Positions 10,901 to 21,254 of a stretch of DNA of 46,158 bases are shown here, piece after piece; within the stretch, counting starts at the first letter, position 1; each line of letters opens with the position of its first letter. A program made the position numbers and the translations under genes. The notes below the pieces were generated by a model. That model had not been told where the DNA came from and did not search any database. It saw nothing but the letters and a program-made list of their open reading frames with translations. Location: positions 1-46,158 of the forward strand of contig QXVZ01013327.1 in assembly GCA_008931825.1 (NCBI GenBank), in the 5' to 3' direction. The DNA is from Phallusia fumigata (Eukaryota > Chordata > Ascidiacea > Phlebobranchia > Ascidiidae).

Positions 10901-10990
10901 AATAGCCAAATGCCGCTTAGGCGTTCAAGCCATCAGATTTTGAGCCGCACTTGTGTTCGTAAGCGCCCTGGGTTCGAATCCTATCAGAAC
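10901..10990 (+). repeat. tRNA-Leu-like relic (SINE head or tRNA pseudogene)
   Basis: A perfect B-box, GGTTCGAATCC, lies at about 10970-10980, preceded by a D-arm-like stretch (TAGGCGTTCAAGCC, as in Leu tRNAs) and a long variable-arm-like segment. The 3' acceptor side TATCAGAACA has no complementary 5' partner, so a functional cloverleaf is unlikely. A tRNA-derived SINE head or a pseudogene explains it best. Confidence 0.45.
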
Positions 10991-13600
10991 AACACCTTTT
11001 GGCGTTTGCCGAAGTTCAAGTTAAACATTTGTTTTGTCAAGAAAAACCAAAGACATTATTTGACAATGCGAGTATGTGTGTACGAGTGAGTCTGAATCAA
11101 CATTGTTGAAAAAAATCCCGTCTGATTGCACCCAGTTTTTACTGTATATTGTTGTCAATTTAGTCGCCAAGCAACTAACAGTTAGTAAAAACCCTGATAA
11201 GTGTGCTTGGCCTGCAAGTTTTTCTATTTTGCTTCTATTTGCAGCAAATAGGTGTGAAAAACATTTTTCGTTCAAAAAACGACTTTGCATCTTCCATAAA
11301 ACGTACAACCGTCAGGATTTACCAGCCATAAATACAGTAAAATATAAACTTCCGACGAAACGCATGTTTATTTATACTTTGCACGAAAAGGGCTTATCTC
11401 GCTGCTCCGCTTCCGACAAGGAGTGAAGCTTAACCTTAAACCACACGCAGAGTATGTTAGTTAGGAGTAACCATTAACCAAAAAAGTAACCAAAATTGTT
11501 TCAAAAGCTTTTAAATGCACAAATAACATCGACAATCAAATTTGAAAGTAGGATTTTTGAAATGTGTTTCCAGTGTTTTGTCTTCTGCTTCTTCCATGTC
11601 AAGAAACGTTTTACCCGACTATTGTTATGTCAGTTACCAGTTATAGACGTTAAATTGAAGATTGTTTGTAAGTTAATAATTTTTAAGCAAGTTTAGCATT
11701 GCTGCAATGAGCAGTTGCCGAAACGTTTGCAATATAAATCGTAGCAACTATCTACTTTTTGCGCCGCTACTTTATTTTAAATGTATAACTTGTTCCAGAA
11801 TGTCAACAGTTTAAATTTAAACTGTAAAACAGACCGTTCCAGGCAGCTACATTTTGCAAACTTCGCACATACTAAATTCGTTTTTGATGTCAATTATAGT
11901 TTTGATGCCGAATATTTTGTCGCTTTTCCATCTTTTCGAAATTATTCCCAGTGACAGTTCTCCAATTTTGTCAACAGTTTGGTACATCGATATTACATTA
12001 CGTGAGCTTCCCGTCCACCAAATGCTACCAGCGGTTGTTGAGTCAACAGCGCACATTATTTTTAAGTCGATATTATTTCTGAGAGCCTTTTTAATCATCA
12101 AAGCCCATCGCTAGTTGGTCTCCAAAGTCTCGTAAGTAAAAACTGTAGGATTTCAATCAAATAAAAAGCTTACGCGAAGCAAAACATACCACAGCGCCGT
12201 CATAGTAAAACCTGAAAAAGGCATATAGACAGAGGCGATGCGGGCTTTTTCCGTTCTGAATCCAGTTAAGTAGGGCTCGTTGTCAATGCGAGCTTAGTTC
12301 AAGAATGCTGTAAGCGACTGAAGTCAGGAGATACCTGTATCATTGCATTCGTGTGGTCAATGGGTACTCATATTTGTTGCGAGCACAGTTAGTGGCAGAT
12401 GTTAAAAAGCGCAATGAACGACAATTGATCGAAAGTTCATTAAGATATTGCCGAAAAATTTTCCACTTGCGGGTTGCAGTAAGTTTAAGCAAATTGTTGA
12501 TTTTTTTGAGTTAACGCAGTGTAACAATCTTTGATTGTTTAACAACATATTTTATTTGCGTTGTTTTGACATTCCGAAACGCTCAAAAGTTAAGTCAGTG
12601 GTTGACTCAGTCAATCGACATTCTATAACTTCCATTGCCGCAATTTCGTCCTTACGCCGACCAAGTGCTACTTAAGTAAATGAGTCAGCATCAAATACTT
12701 CAAGCGAAGAACTTTTTTATCACCATAGAACGATTTTGTGCGATGATGTTTGTCACCGACAGCAGCATATTGTAATGCTGAAAAAACATAATTATTAGCC
12801 GCAAGGAATGTTTGTGGCTGCATCTCACAGTGGTGAGATAACAGTAGAAATAGCACCGGACAGAATGTTTAGGTGATGTTAAACTCTGAATACCCGGTTA
12901 CTTGTGTGAGAAATGTAATCGGTATCACACATGAACATCAAACAGCGCCGAACTAAAAACGTCGCGAGAGTAGCGTAACGTTTCAGATTGAGAGTAATAT
13001 TTCAGCGGCGACGAAAACAAGGTATAGCCGCGGAATCGCTCGCGATCAAGATTTTAACAAGCTGTCAGCGCAGGCGTCCCGTCGCCACGGCATGCTCTCG
13101 GCGCCACCACAGCTCACTAAGCGATTTGAGCTCAAACAACGGTCTTCCGACTTTCAAAGGCGCACCTTTAATTTTATTTGTGGGTTTAGTACACGTATAA
13201 AATTTACCATAATAGTGGTTAGGTCGTGATCTATTTTTCGTCAGAAGTTATAAAGTTGAAACGTTGTTAAACATGTACGTTTTATCGTAGTTTTTTTGCT
13301 GTTTTTATTCTCATTATATCGTCACATCGGAAATTTCAAAAGGTGTGCCAGCAGTGAAGTCTGGAAAACGTAACAAACAGTCAGTTAGCCAGTCGTTGTA
13401 AATGGTCGGTCTTAATCAAATCTCTTTGTTAACATTGTATGGACGACGGACGTCAGGCTCGTGTCTTTAATATCAATAGTGCGTCTCGATCTTACTGGCG
13501 ACAGCGCTTAGGTCCCGAGGACGCCCGTCAGCCTAAGACGAAAGGGGCGCGTGTCTAACCCCTTTCATTCATTTGTTTTTCGAGCGCCACCGGGGCTATT
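10991..13600. other. Intergenic upstream of Gremlin; CpG content rises to the right
   Basis: Up to about 12.9 kb the sequence is AT-rich with no supported gene. From roughly 12.95 kb CpG dinucleotides become frequent and stay so through Gremlin. The last several hundred bases should include the Gremlin promoter, but no core promoter motif is clear. Overlapping frames on both strands (for example 11021-11308 and 11076-11426) are shadows without motifs. Confidence 0.45.
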
Positions 13601-13625
13601 GTTGTTGGTGGAGGGAAGACAGTTG

Positions 13626-13755
13626 GTAAGCGATCGAGAGCACGTTGATTGGAGAAGTGGTCTTGTGGGCAACATCTACGACAAACTAGGCGGTCGTAAT
13701 TTTCCGAGAATAACTTTCGGAAATTTTAACATGTGTTCTATTTATGTGTTTGCAG
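13626..13755 (+). other. Predicted 5' UTR intron of Gremlin
   Basis: A strong donor, CAGTTG|GTAAGCG, and an acceptor with a T-rich tract, TTTATGTGTTTGCAG|AAT, are 130 bases apart and end 46 bases before the chosen start codon. The acceptor could instead receive a spliced leader, which is common in tunicates. Confidence 0.45.
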
Positions 13756-13801
13756 AATATTTATTTCAATTCTGTTTGTGATTTTACACACAAAAAGAAG
13801 A

Positions 13802-14596
13802 ATGACGGCGCTTCGTGGTTATGGTACCAAACAAGTTTCAATGTGCTGCAACTTCAAATACAGCTCCGGGCGATCAGTTCGCCTTCGTTTGTCAACAGCA
13901 TTGCTCATAATTGGTCTTATCACAATGGCATCATTTGTGCAACAAGCTACTGCCAAGAGAGCCCGACGACCAAAAGGCTCCACACCCAGACAGGAGGCCG
14001 GGGGTAATGCAAACGCCGGCGCCAATTCAAGGGGTGGAAACCCCGCCGCTTCGACGGAGAATTCCCGGGAGCGTTCAAGGCCCGGCAAGCTGAGCGTTTT
14101 AAAGACAAGTCAAAGGGCGAAGTTTCTCACTGAAAAGGAATACTTGAAGAAAGACTGGTGCAAATCGCGACCGGTCCGGCAGCATATTACGACGAAAACA
14201 GGTTGCAAAGGCGAATTGATAAATCACTTTTGCTACGGACAATGCAACTCGTTTTACATCCCTAAAGACATCGAGTACGATGGAAGCGAGGGCGTAATTG
14301 AACCGCAGTACTTTAAATCCTGCTCGTTTTGTAAACCGAAAAGCGAAGAGATAGTGGATGTTCGGTTGCGATGCAAACGCAAGCGACGAAAAGATGGTGG
14401 AAGGAAAAAGCGTGGAAAGCGCTACCTCAAGATAAAGATACGAAGAATAAAAGGCTGCCGATGCATTTCTGTACCTGAATTGGAAACGCTTCAACCACCA
14501 ACCCCACTGGACACGGAAGCTGATAGCAGCAGGTCAAACGCGCAGCACGCGACAAACTCAACAGCTGCATCTCCCGGCACCATTTCGAATCGGTAG
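13802..14596 (+). CDS. GREM: Gremlin, DAN-family secreted BMP antagonist
   Basis: Gremlins are secreted cystine-knot proteins that bind BMP2/4/7 and block receptor access. The coding sequence is one exon of 264 residues from the ATG at 13802. The open frame upstream of it begins with a non-ATG codon and crosses a probable splice acceptor. Residues about 30-47 form a hydrophobic signal segment, with likely cleavage after Ala51; the long polar stretch before it is unusual and Met14 is an alternative start. A disordered basic region (52-95) is followed by KFLTEKEYLKKDWC, the family signature before the knot. The DAN domain (120-221) has cysteines at 120, 135, 144, 148, 174, 177, 191, 219 and 221, with CYGQCNSFYIP and SCSFCKPK almost as in vertebrate GREM1/2, and CRCIS at the end. 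Two features are odd: an insertion before Cys174, and a very basic stretch (192-217) between Cys191 and Cys219. It faces formin tail to tail. Confidence 0.95.
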   Translation: MTALRGYGTKQVSMCCNFKYSSGRSVRLRLSTALLIIGLITMASFVQQATAKRARRPKGSTPRQEAGGNANAGANSRGGNPAASTENSRERSRPGKLSVLKTSQRAKFLTEKEYLKKDWCKSRPVRQHITTKTGCKGELINHFCYGQCNSFYIPKDIEYDGSEGVIEPQYFKSCSFCKPKSEEIVDVRLRCKRKRRKDGGRKKRGKRYLKIKIRRIKGCRCISVPELETLQPPTPLDTEADSSRSNAQHATNSTAASPGTISNR

Positions 14597-17241
14597 TCAG
14601 GAATTCCAAATGTTTTTCTCGAGACGCGTTCCACTTCAAGATCTTTGGGTTGGGCAGTCGGACGCAATGCTCCGGCAATTAACGTAACTTCATTGCGAGC
14701 AGCGGCACGAAAACTAAGAGGGTTTCCAGTGTTCATTTAAACAACTCCCCGCTTTTGAAAGTTTTTATTATTATTTACGACTGTTAATTGGGTGCGGCGG
14801 ATGCATTTTTATGGCTTGTGCGCTATGAGTACTTGACGCAAGCACGTTTTGACCCACCCAAAATCACAGACAAGTTGGAAATATCTTTTCTGGAGCACGA
14901 AATCGACGCGTTCGACAAGCAACGCCGTCAGCAAACGATTTATTCTCACGACCCTTACCGTGCTTAGTCGCGAAGAAGAGGACTTCAATCCTCTTGTTTG
15001 ACCATTCATTCATTTGTAGAGGTTCGACAAGCAACAGTAGTACTATTGATTGGCTTAAGTCAAATAACTCGCATGTTAACTATTGCCTGTGTCAAGGTGC
15101 AGAATTGTTTGAGGACAATTTTTTTCATATGTTTTGCGATGGTCGAGTTTAGTGCGTCTAATCCCGGGAAAGTCAAGTGACGTGATTGCCCAGTCGCATT
15201 GGCGCCGAATTATTCCGATTAGATAACACGATGTTGAAAGATAACATTCCAGCGTTGTACATCTCAAGTGCACCTAGCCACGGCTCCTCTTCGCTTCATC
15301 CTCCATTACTCTAGATCCGCACACATAACAATGGGTTTTGCGAATGTATTTTTCTAAATTATTCTCGCAAAATTGAATGTCAACAAAAATATTGTTCACT
15401 CGTCACGCAACGTGTAGCACCAGTTTTGACCGCAGTCGTTTTTTCGACATAAGTGACGTAGCGGCTTGTTTTAATATTCACTTGCTTCTGTCAGTCACAT
15501 GCACAAAAAACAAAACCACAAATTTTGACAATTGCAAAGAACCGATGTGACTTTGTAAGCCCGCGCAAAAATAATACTTAACATTTGCAATGCTTCATTT
15601 CCAAGCATGTGTAAATACCCTTTCATACAATACGATCTTCCTTTTTTCTTCACTGTCACGCTATTTTTAATCGTTGTTCGTTATTAAAAGCGTCTGGAAA
15701 TATATTGAATCTCGACAGAAAGGTTAGGGGAGCGCCGGTGTTGGGGAATTCGATTACATTACGAGAGGAACGGGGTCAAACCGCTGCCGTGCAGTGGAGT
15801 GGGCTTTGCTAAAACGAACAGAAATCGCCGACAGAAGTGAGAGGGTAACAGGAAAGGCAGCCACCGATCCTTATTATGAAACAACTCGAAGCGTAATTAT
15901 TCCGACACGTCTAGCGCGCGCCCGTCAAGTGCCCGCGTGTTCCGCCAGAGCGTGTGGCGACAGTTTCTGTAAGCAGACTGCAAGCGACGGCGGTGCATGC
16001 TTGGAACAAAATCTGATCACTTGATTAGGTCGCGGTTTAAAGTACCACAATTTATAGATCACGTGCCATGCATTCCAACGCCCAATCACGATTCAGTTTA
16101 GTTGGAACCGATATGCGCATGTGCGTCTATACTAAAAATTACATCCAGATCAAAAATAATATTTTGCGGTCGAGATATAAAAAAATATACTCAGCCTCTG
16201 GAGCTAATCGGCAACACCATGCAAATAAAAAACACGCCATTCATAAAAAACGTACCTACACCCTTGTTACGAATATCCACAAATATACTGCATTAAAAGG
16301 TGTGTGGCGGAAAACAGAAACGATTGCCGGCAATCGAACACTGGGTCAAAAGTCAATATTTGCACCAACGCATGCACAAGCCGAAGTCGGAAAAATACAG
16401 GATGACAAATTTTGCGCAATTGCACCTCACACCAAATATACACACAGAAAGAAACGGTTCTATGTAGGTAATTACAGCTCTAAACAGAGGATTCGTATTC
16501 ACAGCATGGTAATGTGTGGAATGTTTGCTAGGGCAATGCCACTGCCAGGTAAAGCGTGATGAGAATTACTGTGTACATAGGTTTTCAGAAAACAGGTTTC
16601 GTGCAAAAAGCGGGATGGAAAGTTGCACAAACGCGAAGCAGCTTTTGGCGAAAACAAGCACAACGAAATGCAGTTGCATATAGGAGTGTAACAATGCGAT
16701 ACATTGAAATTACTTTGGTCACGCGCTATTCGGCAAATAATTAAGTTTGGAACTATGTGGCGATGATTGTGTACACAACTACTCAAACGACAGACAACTG
16801 AAAACTACAAATTGGTGTTTTTACTAGTGTGTGCAAGCATTACAAAATAACAATAAACAGAGGTTGTGTTTTTGGTACGAAGGTCATCAGGGCTCAACCG
16901 TATCGACAGCAATGTGAGCACTTAACCGCGATTTCTGAAAAAAAATAAAATAAATTAATATATTTGCTATTTACACTGTTTTTCCAACATTCTGATGAAA
17001 GCAAAAACTTACAAATCGCAAAACTGCCTGACTATTTTGATTCCCCTTTAAGCACCGATCCCAACACCACTCCATATCGCCTATTAAATTCTACAACGAT
17101 AAATCATCTGAAATAATAGATTTGGTTCTGTCTGGCTACGCCAAGAAATTTTGACCATTCGAAATTATTCGCGAAGGAAAGGAATTCATAATTTTCAACA
17201 ACATGTTGTAGCCCGGCTACGAAACTGACGACCTATACTTG

Positions 17242-17249
17242 TGACGTCA
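17242..17249. promoter_or_regulatory. Perfect CRE octamer TGACGTCA
   Basis: The octamer is embedded in a longer palindrome, GTGACGTCAC. It is the consensus for CREB/ATF-type bZIP factors. A second perfect copy is about 860 bases to the right. Function is unproven. Confidence 0.4.
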
Positions 17250-18097
17250 CAACGACCAGTTTCCCACGAAGGGGGAATGTAGACAAAACACATAGAGAAC
17301 TGGATCGAGAACTGTTGTTGACAGATGACAAGTCGCAATCACACATATAGGGATGTGAGGTCAGGTAGTACAGTCAATAATGCTCGGTGTGCAAATCAAC
17401 GGCAATCAGCACACATTGGAGGAGAGCAATATCCTGCGCTTGTTCTTCGAAGTGTAAAAGTATTAGTGGTCGGAATGGATTACTGCGGATAAACATCTAA
17501 CTGGCAAAAAATCTAATAATCAAACAGGGTTTTGGCTATCAAACACGGGTAGGACAGTACGCGGCAGCAAAAAGTCAGTGCATTGGATCAGGTCGTAGTT
17601 TACGCGAAAATCGCGACCCCGGATGGCCGTACATCTGTCAAGCGTAACGATGCGGAAAACCCATCACATCAGCCGTCGGTAGCACCGACTCTGGCGGCGG
17701 AGACTTGGGCCAACCAACTTGTACGAATTAACATACGTCTGTGGAGCACAAGCGCAACTTGCAACGTATTATCATGCGGCCCCTCCTATTTACTTCAATG
17801 TCAAACCAGTAATTTAATGAGAGTCCGCAGTTATGTACGGTTTCCGCCGCACTGCGCTGTAAGAGACCCAGGCCTTGGTATAGCGGAAAGGGGTACGGAC
17901 ACCAGGAGCATGACGTGTTTATATGCGTTAACACGCCGCATCCGGCAAATCAAAGTGAGTAATTTGTGCGATCAAGTGGCTCTACATCAACGCGAAATGC
18001 AAATACAATTATTGAAATACTTCACTTTTCAAACAATTGACGCGCCCGGACCACACATCGCAAACCGACAACACCCACAAGCTCTGATATCATCGTA

Positions 18098-18105
18098 TGA
18101 CGTCA
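18098..18105. promoter_or_regulatory. Second perfect CRE octamer TGACGTCA
   Basis: Same octamer as at 17242. Two perfect copies within 1 kb of non-coding DNA is more than expected for one 8-mer by chance, though the region's CpG richness raises the odds. Confidence 0.35.
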
Positions 18106-20910
18106 GTTCTATAGAGCACTGTGCTGCAATTTGGTAAGGGGGGCAGGTTGATGGCTCCTCACACACAGTCTACGAGCTATCAGCCATCTCCAGTAACATT
18201 TGGAAATGTTTTCGGCCAAAATCGCGATTCACCAAAAGACAACAAACACGATTTTTTTGTTCTTTAACGTGAATCGGGTAATTTGAAACACGAATGCAGA
18301 CAAGGGCACGCCTCTCAGCGAGACATCGGCCTTAAAACAACATTAGACGGCGCTCGACCGCCACAAAAGCACTCTTTGATTTGGCGTGTTTCCGACTAAG
18401 TGGTTAATTGATTCCCGCTCACCCAAGAGCGATTCGACAGTGTGCATCGGCGACCCCGTGACAATCAAATAATTCGAGACACACTGTTGCAGACATTACC
18501 CGCATTACCAACTGATCCGTGCTAAAGGTCGAGTTGATGGGGGAGACATCTCGAGAGGCTCTCCGTTGCAATAAATCACCTGTGCAGTGCGAACGTCCAC
18601 GGGGGACGAGGTGGGCAACTTACACCACAGGAGTTATTAGTTTAGTGTCCGGTGTTGGCGCCTGGACCGCAGGGAAAGCAAACTTGGCAAGAATGGGTGA
18701 GGTCCGAAGAAAACGATCGATAACGATTTTTCTAGTTTAAATTTCAGTCCCAAATGACTGTTTCGAACTCACCCTCGCCGATTAAATTGAATGAAAACAA
18801 TTACAACTAAGAAAAAGTGGCGCTGTGGCACGTCCCCGAAAGCCGTCACGTGGCCACGGGGACAGGGGACCGCTCGAGCGCTACATAAACTATAAACCTG
18901 AAACAAAGGGACTGGCGTTTGAGGATGTGATCAGGTAGGGAGATACAAAGGGTACCCGCATTTCTATGGGTTTTGTCGTGAGGCGCCTCGGTGAAACACA
19001 AAACGAGAAGCAAAACAAGTGGCGAGTTATAGTAGCTTCAAACGACGCACGCCGTCCGTCAATGGATTACGCGCGGTAAGTTTCGGATCGGCGACAGATG
19101 TACGACCTGGCGCCCGATTCGATGTTCCTTGCCCGCCCACTATACACCGACACCGATTGTTGTCTCCCTGCGTTGATGATGTCACTCGTGTTTCTCGGGG
19201 CATCAACAGATCCCAACAAGACAGGAAAACCCGCGCGCCCCGATTGAAGCCCCCGTTCGCCGTTAATCGGAAAACAGAGAAGGCGAAACTAGAGTTTACG
19301 GAGGTATTTGTTCCAACCATGTTTGACAGGATTCAGGCGGGCCGGGTTTCCTTGCCAAACGCAAATATTGCTGGGAGCCTAACAAGATTCTGCGCGGCCA
19401 CGTTGCAATCCTAGAACGACCTTGCTTTCAACATTGGATAGGCTCTTTAAATACTTCTTACGCTGGCTGCCCGTACAATAGAAACGGACAGGGACAGGGG
19501 CAACGGTGGGGCGTGGTGCCATTAGGAGCCAAAGGAAGCAATGTAGTGATTTGAGGACACGATGTCCTGACACGACACTGCACCATTGAAAGCGAGTCCA
19601 ACATATGTAAGGCAGCTGGGCTTCTCGTTTGAAGCATGTTATCGACATATGCCATCCGCGCCAATGCAGCCTAGCGTGCGTCCATAAACGAACGATTGCA
19701 CCCAATGACGTGTTACTTTTAGTCTCCGGGGACTCGGGATTGCATGGTGGTTTCACAGCCAATAGGTTCGCCCTTTAGATGATGGATGCGTGGTATAATC
19801 CTTTACGCAATCAGCAATTAGCCAAGTTCGTAATCAACAAATTAGGCTGTTTTACGCCAAAAAAGTTCTATAACCTACAAAGCGTTTATCGAGATAAGGG
19901 CAGCTGACAATTAGGACAAAATGAAGCGTCATGGTAGCCGGTGGCCGTTATGTAGCGAGTTTTAATTGGAAGTGCGTGGAAGGAAATTCCCTCATGACAC
20001 GGTGAAGTGGACAAATCTATGCGCGCCCGTACACAATCAAATCTCACTTTGCACCGATTTACGTCAAAGGTCTTTAAACTGTGCAAAGGAAGCGCGGATT
20101 TTGCCAATTCAAAGCCACTTTTAGCACACAAAAACACCTACAGACCGCTGACTTACAGGCAACAAAGTGCCCTTTTTAGCAAACATGACAAGTTTTCAGT
20201 GTGGGGATGTAGGTAGCAAAATGTCAACAAAGAGGGAATCCATCCACGCAATTCAATTACGGTCTCGGGTTGGGAAAGCGTCCAGGAGATGATACCGTCG
20301 CCGCATTTGGCGGCCACCACAAAATAATTAGGTAGCGCCGAGATTTCAACACCTCGTGGTGAAAGGGAGTGCAATCGCTCCCCGAGTTGAATCGGTTTCT
20401 GGGGCCGACTGAAGTAAGGCACGACAGGAAACGAAAGCCCGAGAGGTGCCAAGTGAAAGGTGAGTGAACAATGTGATGAACCGAAATTAGGAAAGCCTTA
20501 CCCAAACGTGTGTGTGCAACCGACACGTAACCAAACGAGTCAGACTGGGGTCTTGGCGCCAATCACGGCACGGCGAGTTGATTTCGCTTTCACAAACCCC
20601 CTGACACCCCAGAAAACTGTACACGGATGTTTTTCGTAACCGATCCACCTCAAACGAAGTTCAAAGCACAGGTCAAGGAGGGCGGCAAGCACCTGAAGCA
20701 CTATCACATGTTTCGGGTTGCGTGAGAATTTTTACCTTTTACCCAGTGTAAATGTAAAGATGTTTGCCCCTGCGCGGACCACTTAACTCGTAGCTCTCAA
20801 CATACCATAGTAAGACTGTTGGTGGAATGACCGGGTCTATTAGAATTAGTCGGATTAGGGATTTTTCCTAGTCCACAAGAAACTTAAACTTGCACCAATT
20901 TTAATGATAC

Positions 20911-21254
20911 TTACATTTTTTCAAAAAATATTTTTAAAAGAAAAGACAAACTACATACTAAGCTTTTTGGTCTTCGTCGGGTTCGTACGACGACAGATGA
21001 CGATTTGGAACGCATCTCCTCAACTTTTTGCTTCGCTAGTTCCTTTCTGTGGTTGGAAAAATAAAAGTTATAAACCAATAAAAACCTAAAAAAATATAAA
21101 CAAAATTACACACTGTGCTTTAAGGATTTCCTTTAGTTGTATGTGCCACAAATCGTTCACGTCGCCGCAAAATCTTATCCACTGGTCAAAAAATTCCTTC
21201 GGGTCCGAGGATTTCGTAGATTTCACGCCAAAGTAGGCCAAGTTGTCGTTGAAA
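20911..21254 (-). CDS. FMN: Formin C-terminal exons (end of FH2 and tail)
   Basis: Exon 21254-21114 follows a T-rich TTTGCAG acceptor and encodes FNDNLAYFGVKSTKSSDPKE then FFDQWIRFCGDVNDLWHIQL, matching the conserved YFG and F-x-x-W-x-x-F-C-x-D motifs at the end of FH2. Exon 21046-20911, after a 67-base intron, continues with KELAKQKVEEMRSK and a basic tail. The donor between them (GTGTGT) is weak but is the only one in phase. The frame stops at 20911; a GTATGT donor inside the last exon leaves open a further, unseen terminal exon. Confidence 0.85.

Larger units (their letters stand above)
14597..20910. other. CpG-rich gene-free DNA between Gremlin and formin 3' ends
   Basis: About 6.3 kb with higher GC and frequent CpG and no exon that I can tie to a family. 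Open frames are long on both strands (for example 16068-16559 and 17583-18137), as expected where stop codons are rarer; they lack motifs. No transposon with clear ends is visible. Two perfect CRE octamers lie at 17242-17249 and 18098-18105. Given the Gremlin-formin arrangement, this is a candidate regulatory region, by position and composition only. Confidence 0.5.

Noticed and set aside
10901-10990. A functional tRNA-Leu gene
   Set aside because: The B-box is perfect but the 3' acceptor side has no complementary 5' strand.
13733-13801. Upstream extension of the Gremlin frame
   Set aside because: It begins with GTG, not ATG, and runs across a likely splice acceptor (TTTGCAG at 13755). The ATG at 13802 was used.
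16068-16559. Open frame of 163 codons between Gremlin and formin
   Set aside because: No motif or domain texture, no supporting splice sites, and stop codons are rarer in this CpG-rich stretch, so frames of this length are expected.
17583-18137. Open frame of 184 codons
   Set aside because: Non-ATG start, composition like its surroundings, contains a CRE site, no known motif.
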